Origin: Streptomyces anulatus
Lineage (GTDB): Bacteria; Actinomycetota; Actinomycetes; Streptomycetales; Streptomycetaceae
Reading direction: 5' to 3'
NCBI RefSeq assembly: GCF_000721175.1
Contig: NZ_JOEZ01000012.1
Coordinates: forward strand, 124,001-188,000
Length of the DNA: 64,000 nucleotides
In this document: in pieces, positions 23,335-32,706 of the stretch
How positions within the stretch are numbered: position 1 is the first letter of the stretch
How the letters are laid out: each line of letters opens with the position of its first letter
Translations under genes and position numbers: made by a program
The notes under the pieces: generated by a model
Seen by the model: the letters and a program-made list of their open reading frames with translations, nothing else
Told to the model about the DNA's origin: nothing
Databases searched by the model: none

Positions 23335-24315
23335 TCAGACAGTACCGAGGATGTCGACGACGAAGACCAGGTTGTTCTTGGCCAGCTGGCTCGAGGGGTC
23401 GGCGCCGTAGGCCTGGTTGGGCGGGATGGTCAGCAGGACGCGGTCGCCGACGTGCTTGCCGACCAGCCCCTTGTCCCAGCCGGAGATGACACCGCCGACG
23501 CCGATCGGGAAGGCGCTCGCGCCACCGTGGTCCCAGGAGGAGTCGAACTTCTCGCCGTCCTCCCACTTCACACCGGTGTACTGGACGACCAGGCCCTCAC
23601 CCGCCTTGACCGCGGCGCCGTCGCCCTTGATCAGCACCTGCTCCTGCAGGTCCTTCGGGGCCTTCTCACCCTTGGGAATGGTGATCGTCGCGGCCTTCTG
23701 CGAGGCGGCCTTCACCTCGGGCATCCCGGCCTCACTCGCGGCCTGGGCGCCCTTGGCCTCGCCCTTCTTGTCGACCTTCTTGGCGTTGACGATGTCGACG
23801 ACCCAGACCAGCGGGTCGGTGGGCTTGATCCCGGACTGCGGGTTCAGCTGCTCGCCCACGATCGCCTCGGCGGTGCCCTCGACCTGGACCCGGCTGCCGA
23901 CCTTGCGGCCGGTCAGCGCGTCCGCGACCTTCGTCGGCAGCATCTGTCCCTGCTGACCGACCTCCTGCACGACCTGGGTGCGTGGGGCCTTCGGGTCGGC
24001 GCCCTGTCGCTTGGCCCACGTGGAGCCGAGCGCCTCGATGTTGCCGGCGAAGTCCAGGCGGACGATGTCGCCCTTCTTCACCTCGGCGCCGTCACCGGTC
24101 GAGACGTCGCTCGCCACGACCTCGTCGGCCACCTTGGCGTCCTTGGCGATCTCGATCTTGGGCTCGGCACCGAACTTCCCGGACACCTCGGCGACGGGCC
24201 CCGACTTCTTCGGTGCGGCATCGTCCTTGGAATCGGAACCGCAGGCGGCGGTGATCAGCAGAGCGGGCACGACCAGTACGGCGGCGGCACGCCGGGCAGT
24301 TTTCGTGGGGATCAT
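23335..24315 (-). CDS. FKBP-type peptidyl-prolyl isomerase lipoprotein (two-domain)
   Basis: A 326-aa extracytoplasmic isomerase. The signal peptide ends in the lipobox ITAAC with Cys25 as lipid anchor, then an acidic linker (SDSKDDAAPKK). A degenerate FKBP-like domain spans about 85-175 (IVRLDFAGNIEALGSTWAKR). A full FKBP domain spans about 230-326 (LVVQYTGVKWEDGEKFDSSW, GVISGWDKGLVGKHVGDRV, NQAYGADPSSQLAKNNLVF). Likely helps fold exported proteins at the membrane surface. It lies 186 bases downstream of pafA, behind a strong terminator. Confidence 0.92.
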   Translation of the reverse strand: MIPTKTARRAAAVLVVPALLITAACGSDSKDDAAPKKSGPVAEVSGKFGAEPKIEIAKDAKVADEVVASDVSTGDGAEVKKGDIVRLDFAGNIEALGSTWAKRQGADPKAPRTQVVQEVGQQGQMLPTKVADALTGRKVGSRVQVEGTAEAIVGEQLNPQSGIKPTDPLVWVVDIVNAKKVDKKGEAKGAQAASEAGMPEVKAASQKAATITIPKGEKAPKDLQEQVLIKGDGAAVKAGEGLVVQYTGVKWEDGEKFDSSWDHGGASAFPIGVGGVISGWDKGLVGKHVGDRVLLTIPPNQAYGADPSSQLAKNNLVFVVDILGTV

Positions 24316-24398
24316 CAGTCCAACTCGCGTAGGGGGGCTCCGGGCACTCCCGCCACTCTACGACTTCGCCCCAGCGGCATCACGGGTACCGACACGGC

Positions 24399-24430
24399 TG
24401 TACGCCGGGGCTGGTCCGCCCCGGCGTACA
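24399..24430 (-). terminator. Terminator downstream of pafA
   Basis: TGTACGCCGGGGC (24399-24411) and GCCCCGGCGTACA (24418-24430) pair perfectly over 13 bp with a 6-base loop, 71 bases past the pafA stop. Confidence 0.75.
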
Positions 24431-24501
24431 ATGTGGCCCTTTTCCCACCGGCATGCTGCCCACGGGCCGTTTTCCGGCCGGTCGCCCACGGGCCGGCCCG
24501 G

Positions 24502-25863
24502 TCACATGCCCGCGATGAGCTTCTCCACCCTCTCGTCCACGGAACGGAACGGGTCCTTGCACAGCACCGTGCGCTGCGCCTGGTCGTTGAGCTTGAGGTG
24601 GACCCAGTCGACGGTGAAGTCCCTCCGCTGTTCCTGGGCCCTGCGGATGAAGTCTCCGCGCAGCCGCGCCCGGGTGGTCTGCGGGGGCACCGACTTGCCC
24701 TCGAAGATCTTCAGGTCGTTGCAGATGCGGGCGGTCTGCCCCTTGCGCTCCAGGAGGTAGAAGAGGCCTCGGCGGCGGTGGATGTCGTGGTAGGCGAGGT
24801 CTATCTGGGCGACCCGCGGGTTCGACATGGTCATGTTGTGCTTGGCCCGGTACCGCTCGATGAGCTTGTACTTCATGACCCAGTCGATCTCGGTGTCGAT
24901 CCGGTCGAGGTCCTCGGCCTCGACCGCGTCCAGGGTGCGGCCCCACAGCTCCAGGACCTGGTCGACGGTGCCGGTGCGGATGCCCCGGCGCTCGACGAAG
25001 TCCACGGCCTTCTCGTAGTACTCCCGCTGGACCTCGATGGCCGAGGCCTCCCGGCCGCTGGCGAGGCGCACCTTGCGCTGTCCGGTGAGGTCGTGGCTGA
25101 CCTCGCGGATCGCCCGGATCGGGTTCTCCAGGGTCAGGTCGCGCATCACGGTGCCCGCCTCGATCATGCGGAGCACCAGGTCGGTGGCGCCGACCTTGAG
25201 CAGCATGGTCGTCTCGGACATGTTCGAGTCACCGACGATGACGTGGAGGCGGCGGTACCGCTCGGCGTCGGCGTGGGGTTCGTCGCGGGTGTTGATGATC
25301 GGCCGGGAGCGGGTGGTAGCGGAGCTGACGCCCTCCCAGATGTGCTCGGCACGCTGGCTGACGCAGTAGACCGCGCCGCGCGGGGTCTGGAGCACCTTGC
25401 CCGCACCGCAGATGAGCTGCCTGGTGACGAGGAACGGAATGAGGATGTCCGCGAGCCGGGAGAATTCTCCGTGCCGGGCCACGAGGTAGTTCTCATGGCA
25501 GCCGTAGGAGTTTCCCGCCGAGTCGGTGTTGTTCTTGAAGAGATAGACGTCGCCCGCGATTCCCTCCTCGTGCAGGCGGCGTTCGGCGTCGACGAGCAGG
25601 CCTTCGAGAATGCGCTCGCCCGCCTTGTCGTGCGTGACCAGTTCGGTCACGTTGTCGCATTCGGGGGTTGCATATTCCGGATGCGATCCCACGTCGAGGT
25701 AGAGGCGGGCGCCGTTCCGCAGAAAGACGTTGCTGCTGCGGCCCCATGACACAACACGGCGGAAGAGGTAGCGCGCCACTTCGTCAGGTGACAGTCGGCG
25801 CTGTCCCCTGAACGTGCACGTGACGCCGTACTCGTTCTCCAGCCCGAAAATGCGGCGGTCCAT
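24502..25863 (-). CDS. pafA: Pup--protein ligase PafA
   Basis: A 453-aa ligase that joins the C-terminal glutamate side chain of Pup to substrate lysines, using ATP. It belongs to the glutamine-synthetase-like carboxylate-amine ligases. The N-terminus has the family signature [12 protein letters not shown], with the metal-binding Glu. Further marks are [35 protein letters not shown] and [20 protein letters not shown]. Length matches the family (about 450-480). The MFS gene ends 9 bases upstream, so a shared transcript is possible. It is separated from the rest of the proteasome locus by the MFS/LacI pair. Confidence 0.96.
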   Translation of the reverse strand: MDRRIFGLENEYGVTCTFRGQRRLSPDEVARYLFRRVVSWGRSSNVFLRNGARLYLDVGSHPEYATPECDNVTELVTHDKAGERILEGLLVDAERRLHEEGIAGDVYLFKNNTDSAGNSYGCHENYLVARHGEFSRLADILIPFLVTRQLICGAGKVLQTPRGAVYCVSQRAEHIWEGVSSATTRSRPIINTRDEPHADAERYRRLHVIVGDSNMSETTMLLKVGATDLVLRMIEAGTVMRDLTLENPIRAIREVSHDLTGQRKVRLASGREASAIEVQREYYEKAVDFVERRGIRTGTVDQVLELWGRTLDAVEAEDLDRIDTEIDWVMKYKLIERYRAKHNMTMSNPRVAQIDLAYHDIHRRRGLFYLLERKGQTARICNDLKIFEGKSVPPQTTRARLRGDFIRRAQEQRRDFTVDWVHLKLNDQAQRTVLCKDPFRSVDERVEKLIAGM

Positions 25864-25872
25864 GACTGAACA

Positions 25873-27132
25873 TTACGCCTTATGGCCTGAGCTGAAACCG
25901 GGTTCGACGGCACCGTTTCGATCATTTTCCGATCCCGTCACCACGGCGGGCGTACGGACGGGAGCCGCGAGGACCCTTCCGGTGCTCAGCAGGACCACCA
26001 GGGCGGCCACTCCCCCGACCCCCGCGACGGCGAAGCTCCAGGCGGTCGAGCCGAGTTCGACGGCCGGTCCCGCGACGGCCGTCCCCACCGCCGCGCCTAC
26101 GCCGAACGTGGTGACGAGCCAGGAGAACGCCTCGGTCACCGTGCCGCGCGGGGCGTGCCGGTCGACCACGATGAAGGAGCAGGCGATGGCCGGTGCGAGG
26201 AACACTCCGGCGAGGGCGGCGAGGGCGGTCATCACCGGCACCGAGGGGGTGAGCGTCAACGGCAGATAGCCCAGCGCCAGCAGCCCGACGATGACCCGCA
26301 GCCGCTTCTCGGGCACCCCGGCCCACTGCCGGGCCCCGTAGCCGAGGCCGCCGATCAGCGCGCCGAGACCGAGGGCCGCCATCAGCCAGCCGTACACGGA
26401 CTCCCGCCCGTGGTCGTCCGCGTAGGCCACTCCGGCCACCGTGATGGAGCCGAGGGCGAGCCCGACGAAGAAGAACGCGCCGAGGAGGGCGAGGAGTCCG
26501 GGCGAGCGCAGGGCACCGAGCCAGTGCGCCTCACGGGGTGCGGAGCGCCAGGTGCGCGAGGGCTCGGACAGGACGACCGACAGCGCACCGAGGACACCGA
26601 TGGCGTTGATGACGAGCAGGGCGGCGGCCGGGGACCAGAGCGCGACGAGAAGCGTCACCAGGAGCGGTCCGACGGTGAACATGATCTCCTGCGCCACGGC
26701 GTCCATGGCGTAGGCCCGGTGCACCTGGCTCTCGCCCTTGAGGACGCTGGGCCACAGAGCCCGCAGGCCACCCTCCAGCGGTGGTGTGGCGACTCCGGCG
26801 ACGACGACGGCGAGGTAGGCCAGCGGGAGCGATCCGAGGCCGGTGAGGGCCAGCAGGGACATCCCGAGCGCGGAGAGCACGGCGGCCGGCAGTTGGACGC
26901 GCGGCTGCCCGTACAGGTCGACCGCACGGCCGAGCAGCGGCTGCCCGACGGCGGTGGCCAGTCCGTAGGCGGCGGCGAGCGCGCCGGCCAGCGTGTAGCT
27001 GCCGCCCTCCGCACGGGTGAACAGCACGATCGCGATGTGCGCGGTGCCGTTGGGCAGCCGCCCCACCAGGGTGCCCGTCAGCAGCCGGGCGGCATGCCGC
27101 GCCCGGAGGATGTCCAGATATCCCGCGGCCAT
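25873..27132 (-). CDS. MFS transporter
   Basis: A 419-aa major-facilitator protein with about twelve membrane helices. The N-terminal half has GRAVDLYGQPRVQLP in the loop after helix 2, the place of the MFS signature. Substrate is unknown; drug or sugar efflux are both possible. It is divergent from a LacI-family regulator 135 bases away, which probably controls it, and it lies 9 bases upstream of pafA on the same strand. Such MFS genes are, as I recall, commonly found beside pafA in Streptomyces. Confidence 0.85.
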   Translation of the reverse strand: MAAGYLDILRARHAARLLTGTLVGRLPNGTAHIAIVLFTRAEGGSYTLAGALAAAYGLATAVGQPLLGRAVDLYGQPRVQLPAAVLSALGMSLLALTGLGSLPLAYLAVVVAGVATPPLEGGLRALWPSVLKGESQVHRAYAMDAVAQEIMFTVGPLLVTLLVALWSPAAALLVINAIGVLGALSVVLSEPSRTWRSAPREAHWLGALRSPGLLALLGAFFFVGLALGSITVAGVAYADDHGRESVYGWLMAALGLGALIGGLGYGARQWAGVPEKRLRVIVGLLALGYLPLTLTPSVPVMTALAALAGVFLAPAIACSFIVVDRHAPRGTVTEAFSWLVTTFGVGAAVGTAVAGPAVELGSTAWSFAVAGVGGVAALVVLLSTGRVLAAPVRTPAVVTGSENDRNGAVEPGFSSGHKA

Positions 27133-27175
27133 TCCCGCCCCTCTCCGCCCCGGCCGGCTGTGCCGTCGCCGAGGT

Positions 27176-27187
27176 GTTACGTATAAC
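27176..27187. promoter_or_regulatory. Possible operator between the MFS and LacI genes
   Basis: GTTACGTATAAC is an inverted repeat GTTA-N4-TAAC in the 135-base divergent gap. LacI-family proteins bind short dyads in such gaps, but this one is too short to be assigned with assurance. Confidence 0.25.
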
Positions 27188-27267
27188 GTCGAGGTTCATA
27201 CGTACCATGTGCGCAGTTCGCGGGTCCACCTCGCGGCAGTACGGCGACATCCCGCACGGAGGCACGA

Positions 27268-28305
27268 GTGACCAGCGCGCAGCAGCCCGCCCCCGCCCGG
27301 CCCACCAGCCGCGACGTGGCCCGTGCCGCGGGCGTCTCCCAGGCGACGGTGTCCCTGGTACTCGGCGAGAAGTGGCCGGGCAGGGTGTCGGAGGCCACCG
27401 CCCAGCGGGTCCGGGACGCCGCGGCGGAGATCGGCTACCGGCCCAATCTGGCGGCCCGCAGCCTGCGGCTCGGCCGCACCAGGACCGCGCTGCTGGTGGT
27501 GCCCGCGCTCACCAACGAGTTCTTCGCCCGGGTGTACGCCGGAGCCGCGGCGCTTGCCGCCGAGCACGACTTCGGCGTGGTGCTCTATCCCTCACCGGAC
27601 GGCACGGGACCGGCGCGGGACCCGTTCGCCTCGGCCCGTGCTGCGCTCGACGGGGTCATCGCGTCCTCGATGGCCGCCGACGCGCTGGGCGCGCTGCACG
27701 GGGCGGATCTACCGCTGGTGATGCTGGACAGCGATCCCTCGGGTACCGAACCCGCCGCCCATGTGAACCTCGACATCGCCGACGGGATGCGGCAGGTGAC
27801 GGACCATCTGCTGGGGCTGGGCCACCGCCGCTTCCTGCATCTGGCGTCCGCCGTGGACACCTGGACGTTCGCGGTGCGGGCCGAGGCGCTGCACGACGCA
27901 CTGGGCGTCGTACCGGACGCGACGGTGCGTACCGTACGGGCCCCGCTGGAGGTACGGGCGGGGCGTGAGGCGGCCGAACAGGCACTGGCGGTCACCGCCG
28001 ACCGGCCCACCGCGATCGTCTGCGACGACGACATCCTGGCCGCCGGCGCCTGCAAGGCCGCCCGCAGGCTCGGGCTGCGGGTGCCGGACGAACTGTCGGT
28101 CACCGGATTCGACGACCTGGCGCTGGCCACCGCGCTGGAGCCGGAGCTGACCACGGTGCGGCTGCCTGCGGAGCAGGTCGGGGAACGGGGCATGGAGGCG
28201 CTGCTCGCCGTGCTGGACGGCCGCCCCGTCGAGCCGGGCGGTCTGCCGGTGGAGCTCGTCGTACGGGGCTCCACGGCACCACCACCGCCCGCTGCCAGGG
28301 CATGA
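27268..28305 (+). CDS. LacI family transcriptional regulator
   Basis: A 345-aa regulator. The N-terminal LacI helix-turn-helix covers residues 10-60 (SRDVARAAGVSQATVSLVLG, then the hinge region RPNLAARSLRLGRT). The periplasmic-binding-protein-like effector domain follows (LLVVPALTNEFFARVYAGAA to FDDLALATALEPELTTVRLP). GTG start. Divergent from the MFS transporter, its likely target. The ligand is probably a sugar or sugar-like compound but cannot be read from the sequence. It ends at a strong terminator shared with prcA. Confidence 0.88.
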   Translation: MTSAQQPAPARPTSRDVARAAGVSQATVSLVLGEKWPGRVSEATAQRVRDAAAEIGYRPNLAARSLRLGRTRTALLVVPALTNEFFARVYAGAAALAAEHDFGVVLYPSPDGTGPARDPFASARAALDGVIASSMAADALGALHGADLPLVMLDSDPSGTEPAAHVNLDIADGMRQVTDHLLGLGHRRFLHLASAVDTWTFAVRAEALHDALGVVPDATVRTVRAPLEVRAGREAAEQALAVTADRPTAIVCDDDILAAGACKAARRLGLRVPDELSVTGFDDLALATALEPELTTVRLPAEQVGERGMEALLAVLDGRPVEPGGLPVELVVRGSTAPPPPAARA

Positions 28306-28306
28306 C

Positions 28307-28336
28307 GGTGCCCCGGGCCGAGGGGCCCGGGGCACC
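28307..28336. terminator. Bidirectional terminator between lacI-type gene and prcA
   Basis: GGTGCCCCGGGCC (28307-28319) and GGCCCGGGGCACC (28324-28336) form a perfect 13-bp stem with a 4-base loop between two converging genes. Confidence 0.8.
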
Positions 28337-28347
28337 GAGGTGCTCGC

Positions 28348-29151
28348 CTACTTGTCCGTCTCCTCCGTGGAGTCGGGGGTGCTGTCGGCGCTGTCGGTGG
28401 AGTCGTGGTCCTCGGTGTCCGACGGGGCGTCCGTCGGCGTGCTGCCGGCGGCCTCCGTGTCCAGCAGCCGGGCCAGCTGACGGCCGACGATCCGCTTGAA
28501 CTTGCGCTGCTGGGGTCGGGTGCGGTCCAGGACCGCGACCTCGAGGCGCTCCGCGGGGATCTCCCGCTCGCCGCCGCCCGGCTCCCGCGAGAGCGCCTGG
28601 ACGGCCAGCTTGAGCGCCTCGGCCAGCGTCATGCCGTCGCGGTGGCGCTGGTCGAGGAAGCTGCTGATCTGTTCGGCGTTGCCGCCGACCGCGACCGAGC
28701 CGTGCTCGTCCACGATCGAACCGTCGTGCGGCAGCCGGTAGATCTGGTCGCCGTCGGCCTCGCTGCCGACCTCGGCGACCACCAGTTCCACCTCGTAGGG
28801 CTTCTCGGCAGCGCTGGAGAAGATGGTGCCGAGCGTCTGGGCGTAGACGTTGGCCAGCCCACGGGCCGTCACATCGTCCCGGTCGTAGGTGTATCCGCGC
28901 AGATCGGCGTAGCGGACGCCGCCGATGCGGAGGTTCTCGTACTCGTTGTACTTGCCGGCGGCCGCGAAGCCGATCCGGTCATAGATCTCGCTGAACTTGT
29001 GCAGTGCACGGGACGGGTTCTCGCCGACGAACACAATGCCGTCGGCATACTGCAGCACAACGAGGCTGCGACCACGGGCGATGCCCTTGCGGGCGTATTC
29101 CGCCCGGTCGGCCATGGCCTGCTGGGGTGAGACATAGAACGGCGTCGACAC
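28348..29151 (-). CDS. prcA: 20S proteasome alpha subunit PrcA
   Basis: A 267-aa alpha subunit that forms the outer heptameric rings and gate of the core particle. The N-terminus [21 protein letters not shown] is the characteristic gate and helix 0. The fold continues with [19 protein letters not shown] and the conserved [20 protein letters not shown]. No catalytic threonine is expected. The last 40 residues are a Ser/Thr/Asp/Glu-rich tail ([18 protein letters not shown]), longer than in mycobacteria and likely flexible. GTG start; prcB ends 58 bases upstream on the same strand. Last gene of the arc-dop-pup-prcBA locus. Confidence 0.96.
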   Translation of the reverse strand: MSTPFYVSPQQAMADRAEYARKGIARGRSLVVLQYADGIVFVGENPSRALHKFSEIYDRIGFAAAGKYNEYENLRIGGVRYADLRGYTYDRDDVTARGLANVYAQTLGTIFSSAAEKPYEVELVVAEVGSEADGDQIYRLPHDGSIVDEHGSVAVGGNAEQISSFLDQRHRDGMTLAEALKLAVQALSREPGGGEREIPAERLEVAVLDRTRPQQRKFKRIVGRQLARLLDTEAAGSTPTDAPSDTEDHDSTDSADSTPDSTEETDK

Positions 29152-29209
29152 CGGCTATCCGTCCCTTTCTGTCAGTGACGAGTGCGTCTGGGGAGGCTCG
29201 GGGCCCGGA

Positions 29210-30055
29210 TCAGAGCAGCGCGGCGCGCGGGCCGTCGGGCTGCTCGAGTCGGCGTTCCAGGATGGAGCGCGCGATATCGGCGGACTCCTGGTCGGTCAGC
29301 CTCCGGAAACCCTCGTCGGTGATGACGGTGACGATCGGATAGATACGGCGGGCCACGTCCGGGCCGCCGGTCGCCGAGTCGTCGTCCGCTGCGTCGTACA
29401 GCGCCTGCACGACCAGGGTGAGGGCCTGCTCCTCCGTCAGGTCCTCGCGGTAGAGCTTCTTCATGGCGTTACGGGCGAAGATCGACCCGGAGCCGGTGGC
29501 GGCGTAGCCGGTCTCCTCGGAGCGGCCGCCGGTGACGTCGTAGGAGAAGATGCGGCCCTTCTCCCGGTCGACGTCGTAACCCGCGAAGAGGGGCACCACG
29601 GCGAGGCCCTGCATGGCCATGGCGAGGTTGCTGCGGATCATGGTGGAGAGGCGGTTGGCCTTGCCTTCCAGGGAGAGCTGGGCACCCTCGACCTTCTCGA
29701 AGTGCTCCAGCTCCAGCTGGAACAGCTTGACCATCTCCACGGCCAGTCCGGCGGTGCCGGCGATGCCCACCGCCGAGTACTCGTCGGCCGGGAAGACCTT
29801 CTCGATGTCGCGCTGCGCGATCATGTTGCCCATGGTGGCGCGCCGGTCACCGGCCAGGACCACGCCGCCGGGGAAGGACGCCGAGACGATGGTCGTCCCG
29901 TGCGGCGCCTCGATGGCCCCCTGGAGCGGCGGCAGGCTCCGGTTGCCCGGGAGCATCTCGGGCGACTGGTCGGACAGGAAGTCCATGAACGAGGACGAAC
30001 CCGGCGTCAGGAAGGCAGCTGGTAGACGCCCGGTGCTACGAGTGTTGGCTTCCAC
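29210..30055 (-). CDS. prcB: 20S proteasome beta subunit PrcB
   Basis: A 281-aa catalytic subunit. A 53-residue propeptide is followed by the processing site APHG/TTIV, which exposes Thr54 as the N-terminal nucleophile. Residues after it ([18 protein letters not shown], with the conserved Asp and Lys environment) match active beta subunits. The GTG start at 30055 has GGAGGG 6 bases upstream and gives the usual N-terminus [16 protein letters not shown] longer reading upstream is the 3' end of the overlapping nuclease gene in another frame. The first 49 bases overlap the upstream endonuclease gene, so the two are probably coupled. Confidence 0.96.
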   Translation of the reverse strand: MEANTRSTGRLPAAFLTPGSSSFMDFLSDQSPEMLPGNRSLPPLQGAIEAPHGTTIVSASFPGGVVLAGDRRATMGNMIAQRDIEKVFPADEYSAVGIAGTAGLAVEMVKLFQLELEHFEKVEGAQLSLEGKANRLSTMIRSNLAMAMQGLAVVPLFAGYDVDREKGRIFSYDVTGGRSEETGYAATGSGSIFARNAMKKLYREDLTEEQALTLVVQALYDAADDDSATGGPDVARRIYPIVTVITDEGFRRLTDQESADIARSILERRLEQPDGPRAALL

Positions 30056-30591
30056 GCGTTTCCCTCCACGTATGCGGCTGCACGCCTTATGGCATCCGGC
30101 CGATCCTTGAACTGCCCCAGGGCTGCGTTGCAGCTGAAGCACAGTACGCCACGGACCCTACCCGTCTCATGGCAGTGATCCACGTGCTCAGCCGAAGCGA
30201 TTAGACAGATACAACACACGCCCTGCTGAGCCGCGATCAGCGCGTCCAACTCGGCAGGAGCAAGGCCGTACTTACGCTTGAAGTAGCTGATCCGATTCCG
30301 CTCCGCCCTGCATTCGCGGCAGTAGCTCGACCAGCCGTCGGACGACGACTTGTTGCGCTCCCACTGATCGTGCGGCTTCACCTCGCCGCACTGCGGGCAA
30401 CGCTTGTGCTCCCGCGGCACCGGCACCTTGACCCGGACCGACTTGCCCTTGGCCTCCTGACGCTGCCGGTAGTACTCGGCAGAGCACTTCCGGCAATACG
30501 CCTGGAGGCCATCAGGCATGGCCCTGTTGCCAGCGAAGGACTGCCGCGGCAGCTTCTGCCGACAACGGGAGCATTGCCTTTCTGTGGGAAT
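30007..30591 (-). CDS. Endonuclease VII-like HNH protein with two N-terminal zinc knuckles
   Basis: An open frame with three parts. A first knuckle C-x2-C-x22-C-x2-C has the pairs CSRC and CRKC, and a second with the same spacing has CPQC and CREC. A recombination endonuclease VII domain follows ([25 protein letters not shown]). It should be a metal-dependent DNA nuclease; the partner and role are unknown. The first normal start codon, ATG 30519, would remove half of the first knuckle. The frame extends upstream only to ATT 30591 just after a TAA, so a rare ATT start (194 aa) is proposed, with a 170-aa product as alternative. It overlaps prcB by 49 bases and follows pup by 15. Confidence 0.75.
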   Translation of the reverse strand: MPTERQCSRCRQKLPRQSFAGNRAMPDGLQAYCRKCSAEYYRQRQEAKGKSVRVKVPVPREHKRCPQCGEVKPHDQWERNKSSSDGWSSYCRECRAERNRISYFKRKYGLAPAELDALIAAQQGVCCICLIASAEHVDHCHETGRVRGVLCFSCNAALGQFKDRPDAIRRAAAYVEGNAWKPTLVAPGVYQLPS

Positions 30592-30606
30592 TTAGGACAT
30601 TTAGCT

Positions 30607-30825
30607 CTATTCCCCGCCTTTTTGAACAAATGACCTCACGAAATCCTCGGCGTTCTCTTCGAGGACGTCGTCGATCTCGTCCAGGACCGAGTCGACATCG
30701 TCGCTCAGCTTCTCCTGGCGTTCCGCGAGGTCCTCGGACGCCTGCGCGTCCTGCGCCTGCTCCTCGGCCTCCTCGGTGGAACGCGTCGCCTTCTGCTGTC
30801 CGCCGCCGGTGTCCTTGGTCGCCAT
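30607..30825 (-). CDS. pup: Prokaryotic ubiquitin-like protein Pup
   Basis: A 72-aa intrinsically disordered modifier. It starts ATKDTGGGQQKATRSTEE and ends EDFVRSFVQKGGE. The central helix-prone segment (LSDDVDSVLDEIDDVLEEN) is the part that binds the Arc/Mpa coiled coil. The ATG at 30825 follows GGGGTGAG with 4 bases; a GTG three codons earlier is less likely. The C-terminal residue is glutamate encoded directly (GAA TAG), so ligation by PafA should not need prior deamidation by Dop. It sits between dop and the nuclease gene. Confidence 0.96.
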   Translation of the reverse strand: MATKDTGGGQQKATRSTEEAEEQAQDAQASEDLAERQEKLSDDVDSVLDEIDDVLEENAEDFVRSFVQKGGE

Positions 30826-30896
30826 GTAGCTCACCCCGCTCGGTTCGAAGCAATCGAAGCTCTTGATCAGACCCTACCCACGGGGTCCGACATTTG

Positions 30897-30922
30897 GCCC
30901 GGTAGTTGTTCAACGTCCGGGC
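30897..30922 (-). terminator. Weak hairpin between dop and pup
   Basis: GCCCGG (30897-30902) and CCGGGC (30917-30922) form a 6-bp stem with a 14-base loop. It may reduce read-through from dop into pup. Confidence 0.3.
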
Positions 30923-30954
30923 CTTGGGTGATTGATTCCCAGCCCGGAGGCCTT

Positions 30955-32466
30955 TCAGCCGCCCGACAGCGACCGGACCAGCTCTTCCGCCGTACGGCAA
31001 CGGTCCAGCAGATCCTTCACGTGCTCCTTCGTCCCGCGCAGCGGCTCCAGGGTGGGCACGCGCTGCAGGGAGTCGCGGTCCGGCAGGTCGAAGATCACCG
31101 AGTCCCAGGAGGCCGCCGCCACGTCGTCGGCGTACTGCTCCAGGCAGCGGCCCCGGAAGTAGGCCCTGGTGTCCTCCGGAGGCTTCGTACGGGCCCTGGT
31201 GACGTCGTCCTCGTCCAGGAGGCGCTTCATCTTCCCGCGGGCCGCGAGGCGGTTGTAGAGGCCCTTGTCGGGCCGTACGTCCGCGTACTGGAGGTCCACC
31301 AGATGCAGCCGGGGAGCGTCCCAGTCCAGCGCGTCGCGGCGACGGTAGCCCTCCATGAGCTCCCGCTTGGCGATCCAGTCCAGCTCGCCCGACAAGCTCA
31401 TCGGATCCGTCTCCAGCCGGTTGAGGGTGTCCTCCCAGCGGGTCAGGATGTCCTTGGTCTGCTCGTCGGCGTCCGCGCCGTACCGCTCGTCGACGTACTT
31501 GCGGGCCAGTTCGAAGTACTCCATCTGCAGCTGGACCGCGGTGAGTGTCCGGCCGCCGCGGAGCGTGATCAGCTGCCGCAGGTCCGGGTCGTGCGAGACC
31601 TGGTGCAGCGTGCGCACGGGCTGGTCGACCGCGAGGTCGACGTTGATGAAGGCGTCCTCGATCATGGACAGCACCAGGGACGTGGTGCCGAGCTTGAGAT
31701 AGGTGGAGATCTCCGAGAGGTTGGCATCGCCGATGATCACATGGAGCCGGCGGTACTTCTCCGCGTCGGAGTGGGGTTCGTCCCGGGTGTTGATGATGGG
31801 GCGCTTGAGTGTGGTCTCCAGGCCGACCTCGACCTCGAAGTAGTCGGCGCGCTGGCTGATCTGGAACCCGTGCTCGTGGCCGTCCTGGCCGATGCCGACC
31901 CGGCCCGCGCCCGTGACGACCTGGCGCGAGACGAAGAACGGCGTCAGATGGCGCACGATGTCCGAGAACGGCGTCTCCCGCTGCATGAGGTAGTTCTCGT
32001 GCGTGCCGTAGGAGGCGCCCTTGTTGTCGGTGTTGTTCTTGTAGAGGTGGATCGGCTGCGCGCCCGGAATGACGGCCGCCCGCTCGGCGGCCTCCGCCAT
32101 GATCCGCTCGCCGGCCTTGTCCCAGAGCACCGCGTCGAGCGGATTGGTGATCTCCGGGGAGCTGTACTCGGGGTGCGCGTGGTCGACGTACAGCCGGGCA
32201 CCGTTGGTGAGGATGACATTGGCCAGGCCGATGTCCTCGTCGGTGAGCTGGCTGGAGTCGGCGGTCTCACGGGCGAGGTCGAAGCCTCGCGCGTCACGCA
32301 GCGGGTTCTCCTCCTCGAAGTCCCAGCGGGCGCGTCGCGCCCGGTGCATCGCCGCCGCGTAGGCGTTCACGATCTGGGACGAGGTGAGCATGGCATTGGC
32401 GTTGGGGTGGCCGGGGACGGAGATCCCGTACTCCGTCTCGATGCCCATTACTCGCCGTACGGTCAT
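30955..32466 (-). CDS. dop: Depupylase/deamidase of Pup, Dop
   Basis: A 503-aa PafA homologue that removes Pup from substrates and, where Pup ends in glutamine, deamidates it. Signature residues: [13 protein letters not shown] at the N-terminus with the metal-binding Glu, [31 protein letters not shown] and [20 protein letters not shown]. It is about 50 residues longer than PafA, which fits Dop with its extra loop. ATG start, followed by [12 protein letters not shown]. With Pup here ending in GGE, its main task should be depupylation. Confidence 0.95.
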   Translation of the reverse strand: MTVRRVMGIETEYGISVPGHPNANAMLTSSQIVNAYAAAMHRARRARWDFEEENPLRDARGFDLARETADSSQLTDEDIGLANVILTNGARLYVDHAHPEYSSPEITNPLDAVLWDKAGERIMAEAAERAAVIPGAQPIHLYKNNTDNKGASYGTHENYLMQRETPFSDIVRHLTPFFVSRQVVTGAGRVGIGQDGHEHGFQISQRADYFEVEVGLETTLKRPIINTRDEPHSDAEKYRRLHVIIGDANLSEISTYLKLGTTSLVLSMIEDAFINVDLAVDQPVRTLHQVSHDPDLRQLITLRGGRTLTAVQLQMEYFELARKYVDERYGADADEQTKDILTRWEDTLNRLETDPMSLSGELDWIAKRELMEGYRRRDALDWDAPRLHLVDLQYADVRPDKGLYNRLAARGKMKRLLDEDDVTRARTKPPEDTRAYFRGRCLEQYADDVAAASWDSVIFDLPDRDSLQRVPTLEPLRGTKEHVKDLLDRCRTAEELVRSLSGG

Positions 32467-32664
32467 GCGGCCCTCCTTGCCCGGCGTCGGTCCCGTCCGG
32501 GAGCGACGCTCAAGTACCGCTGCTGTGTCCGGTGCGTGTGCGGTGCCCGTCCCGTCACCGCACTGCGCGACTCGGCGGTACCGCAGAGCCTAGAGCGCCT
32601 CTGCGCCGGTGGGGAGATCAATTACGACATTGCTCCGGCATGGCCGGAACGGGGGAATGCAACC

Positions 32665-32696
32665 GGCTGCGGAGGCCCCTGGGGGCTTCCGCAGCC
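32665..32696 (-). terminator. Terminator downstream of arc
   Basis: GGCTGCGGAGGCCCC (32665-32679) pairs with GGGGCTTCCGCAGCC (32682-32696) with one G-U pair, about 10 bases after the arc stop. dop therefore probably has its own promoter in the 240-base gap. Confidence 0.65.
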
Positions 32697-32706
32697 GATC
32701 CGCGTA

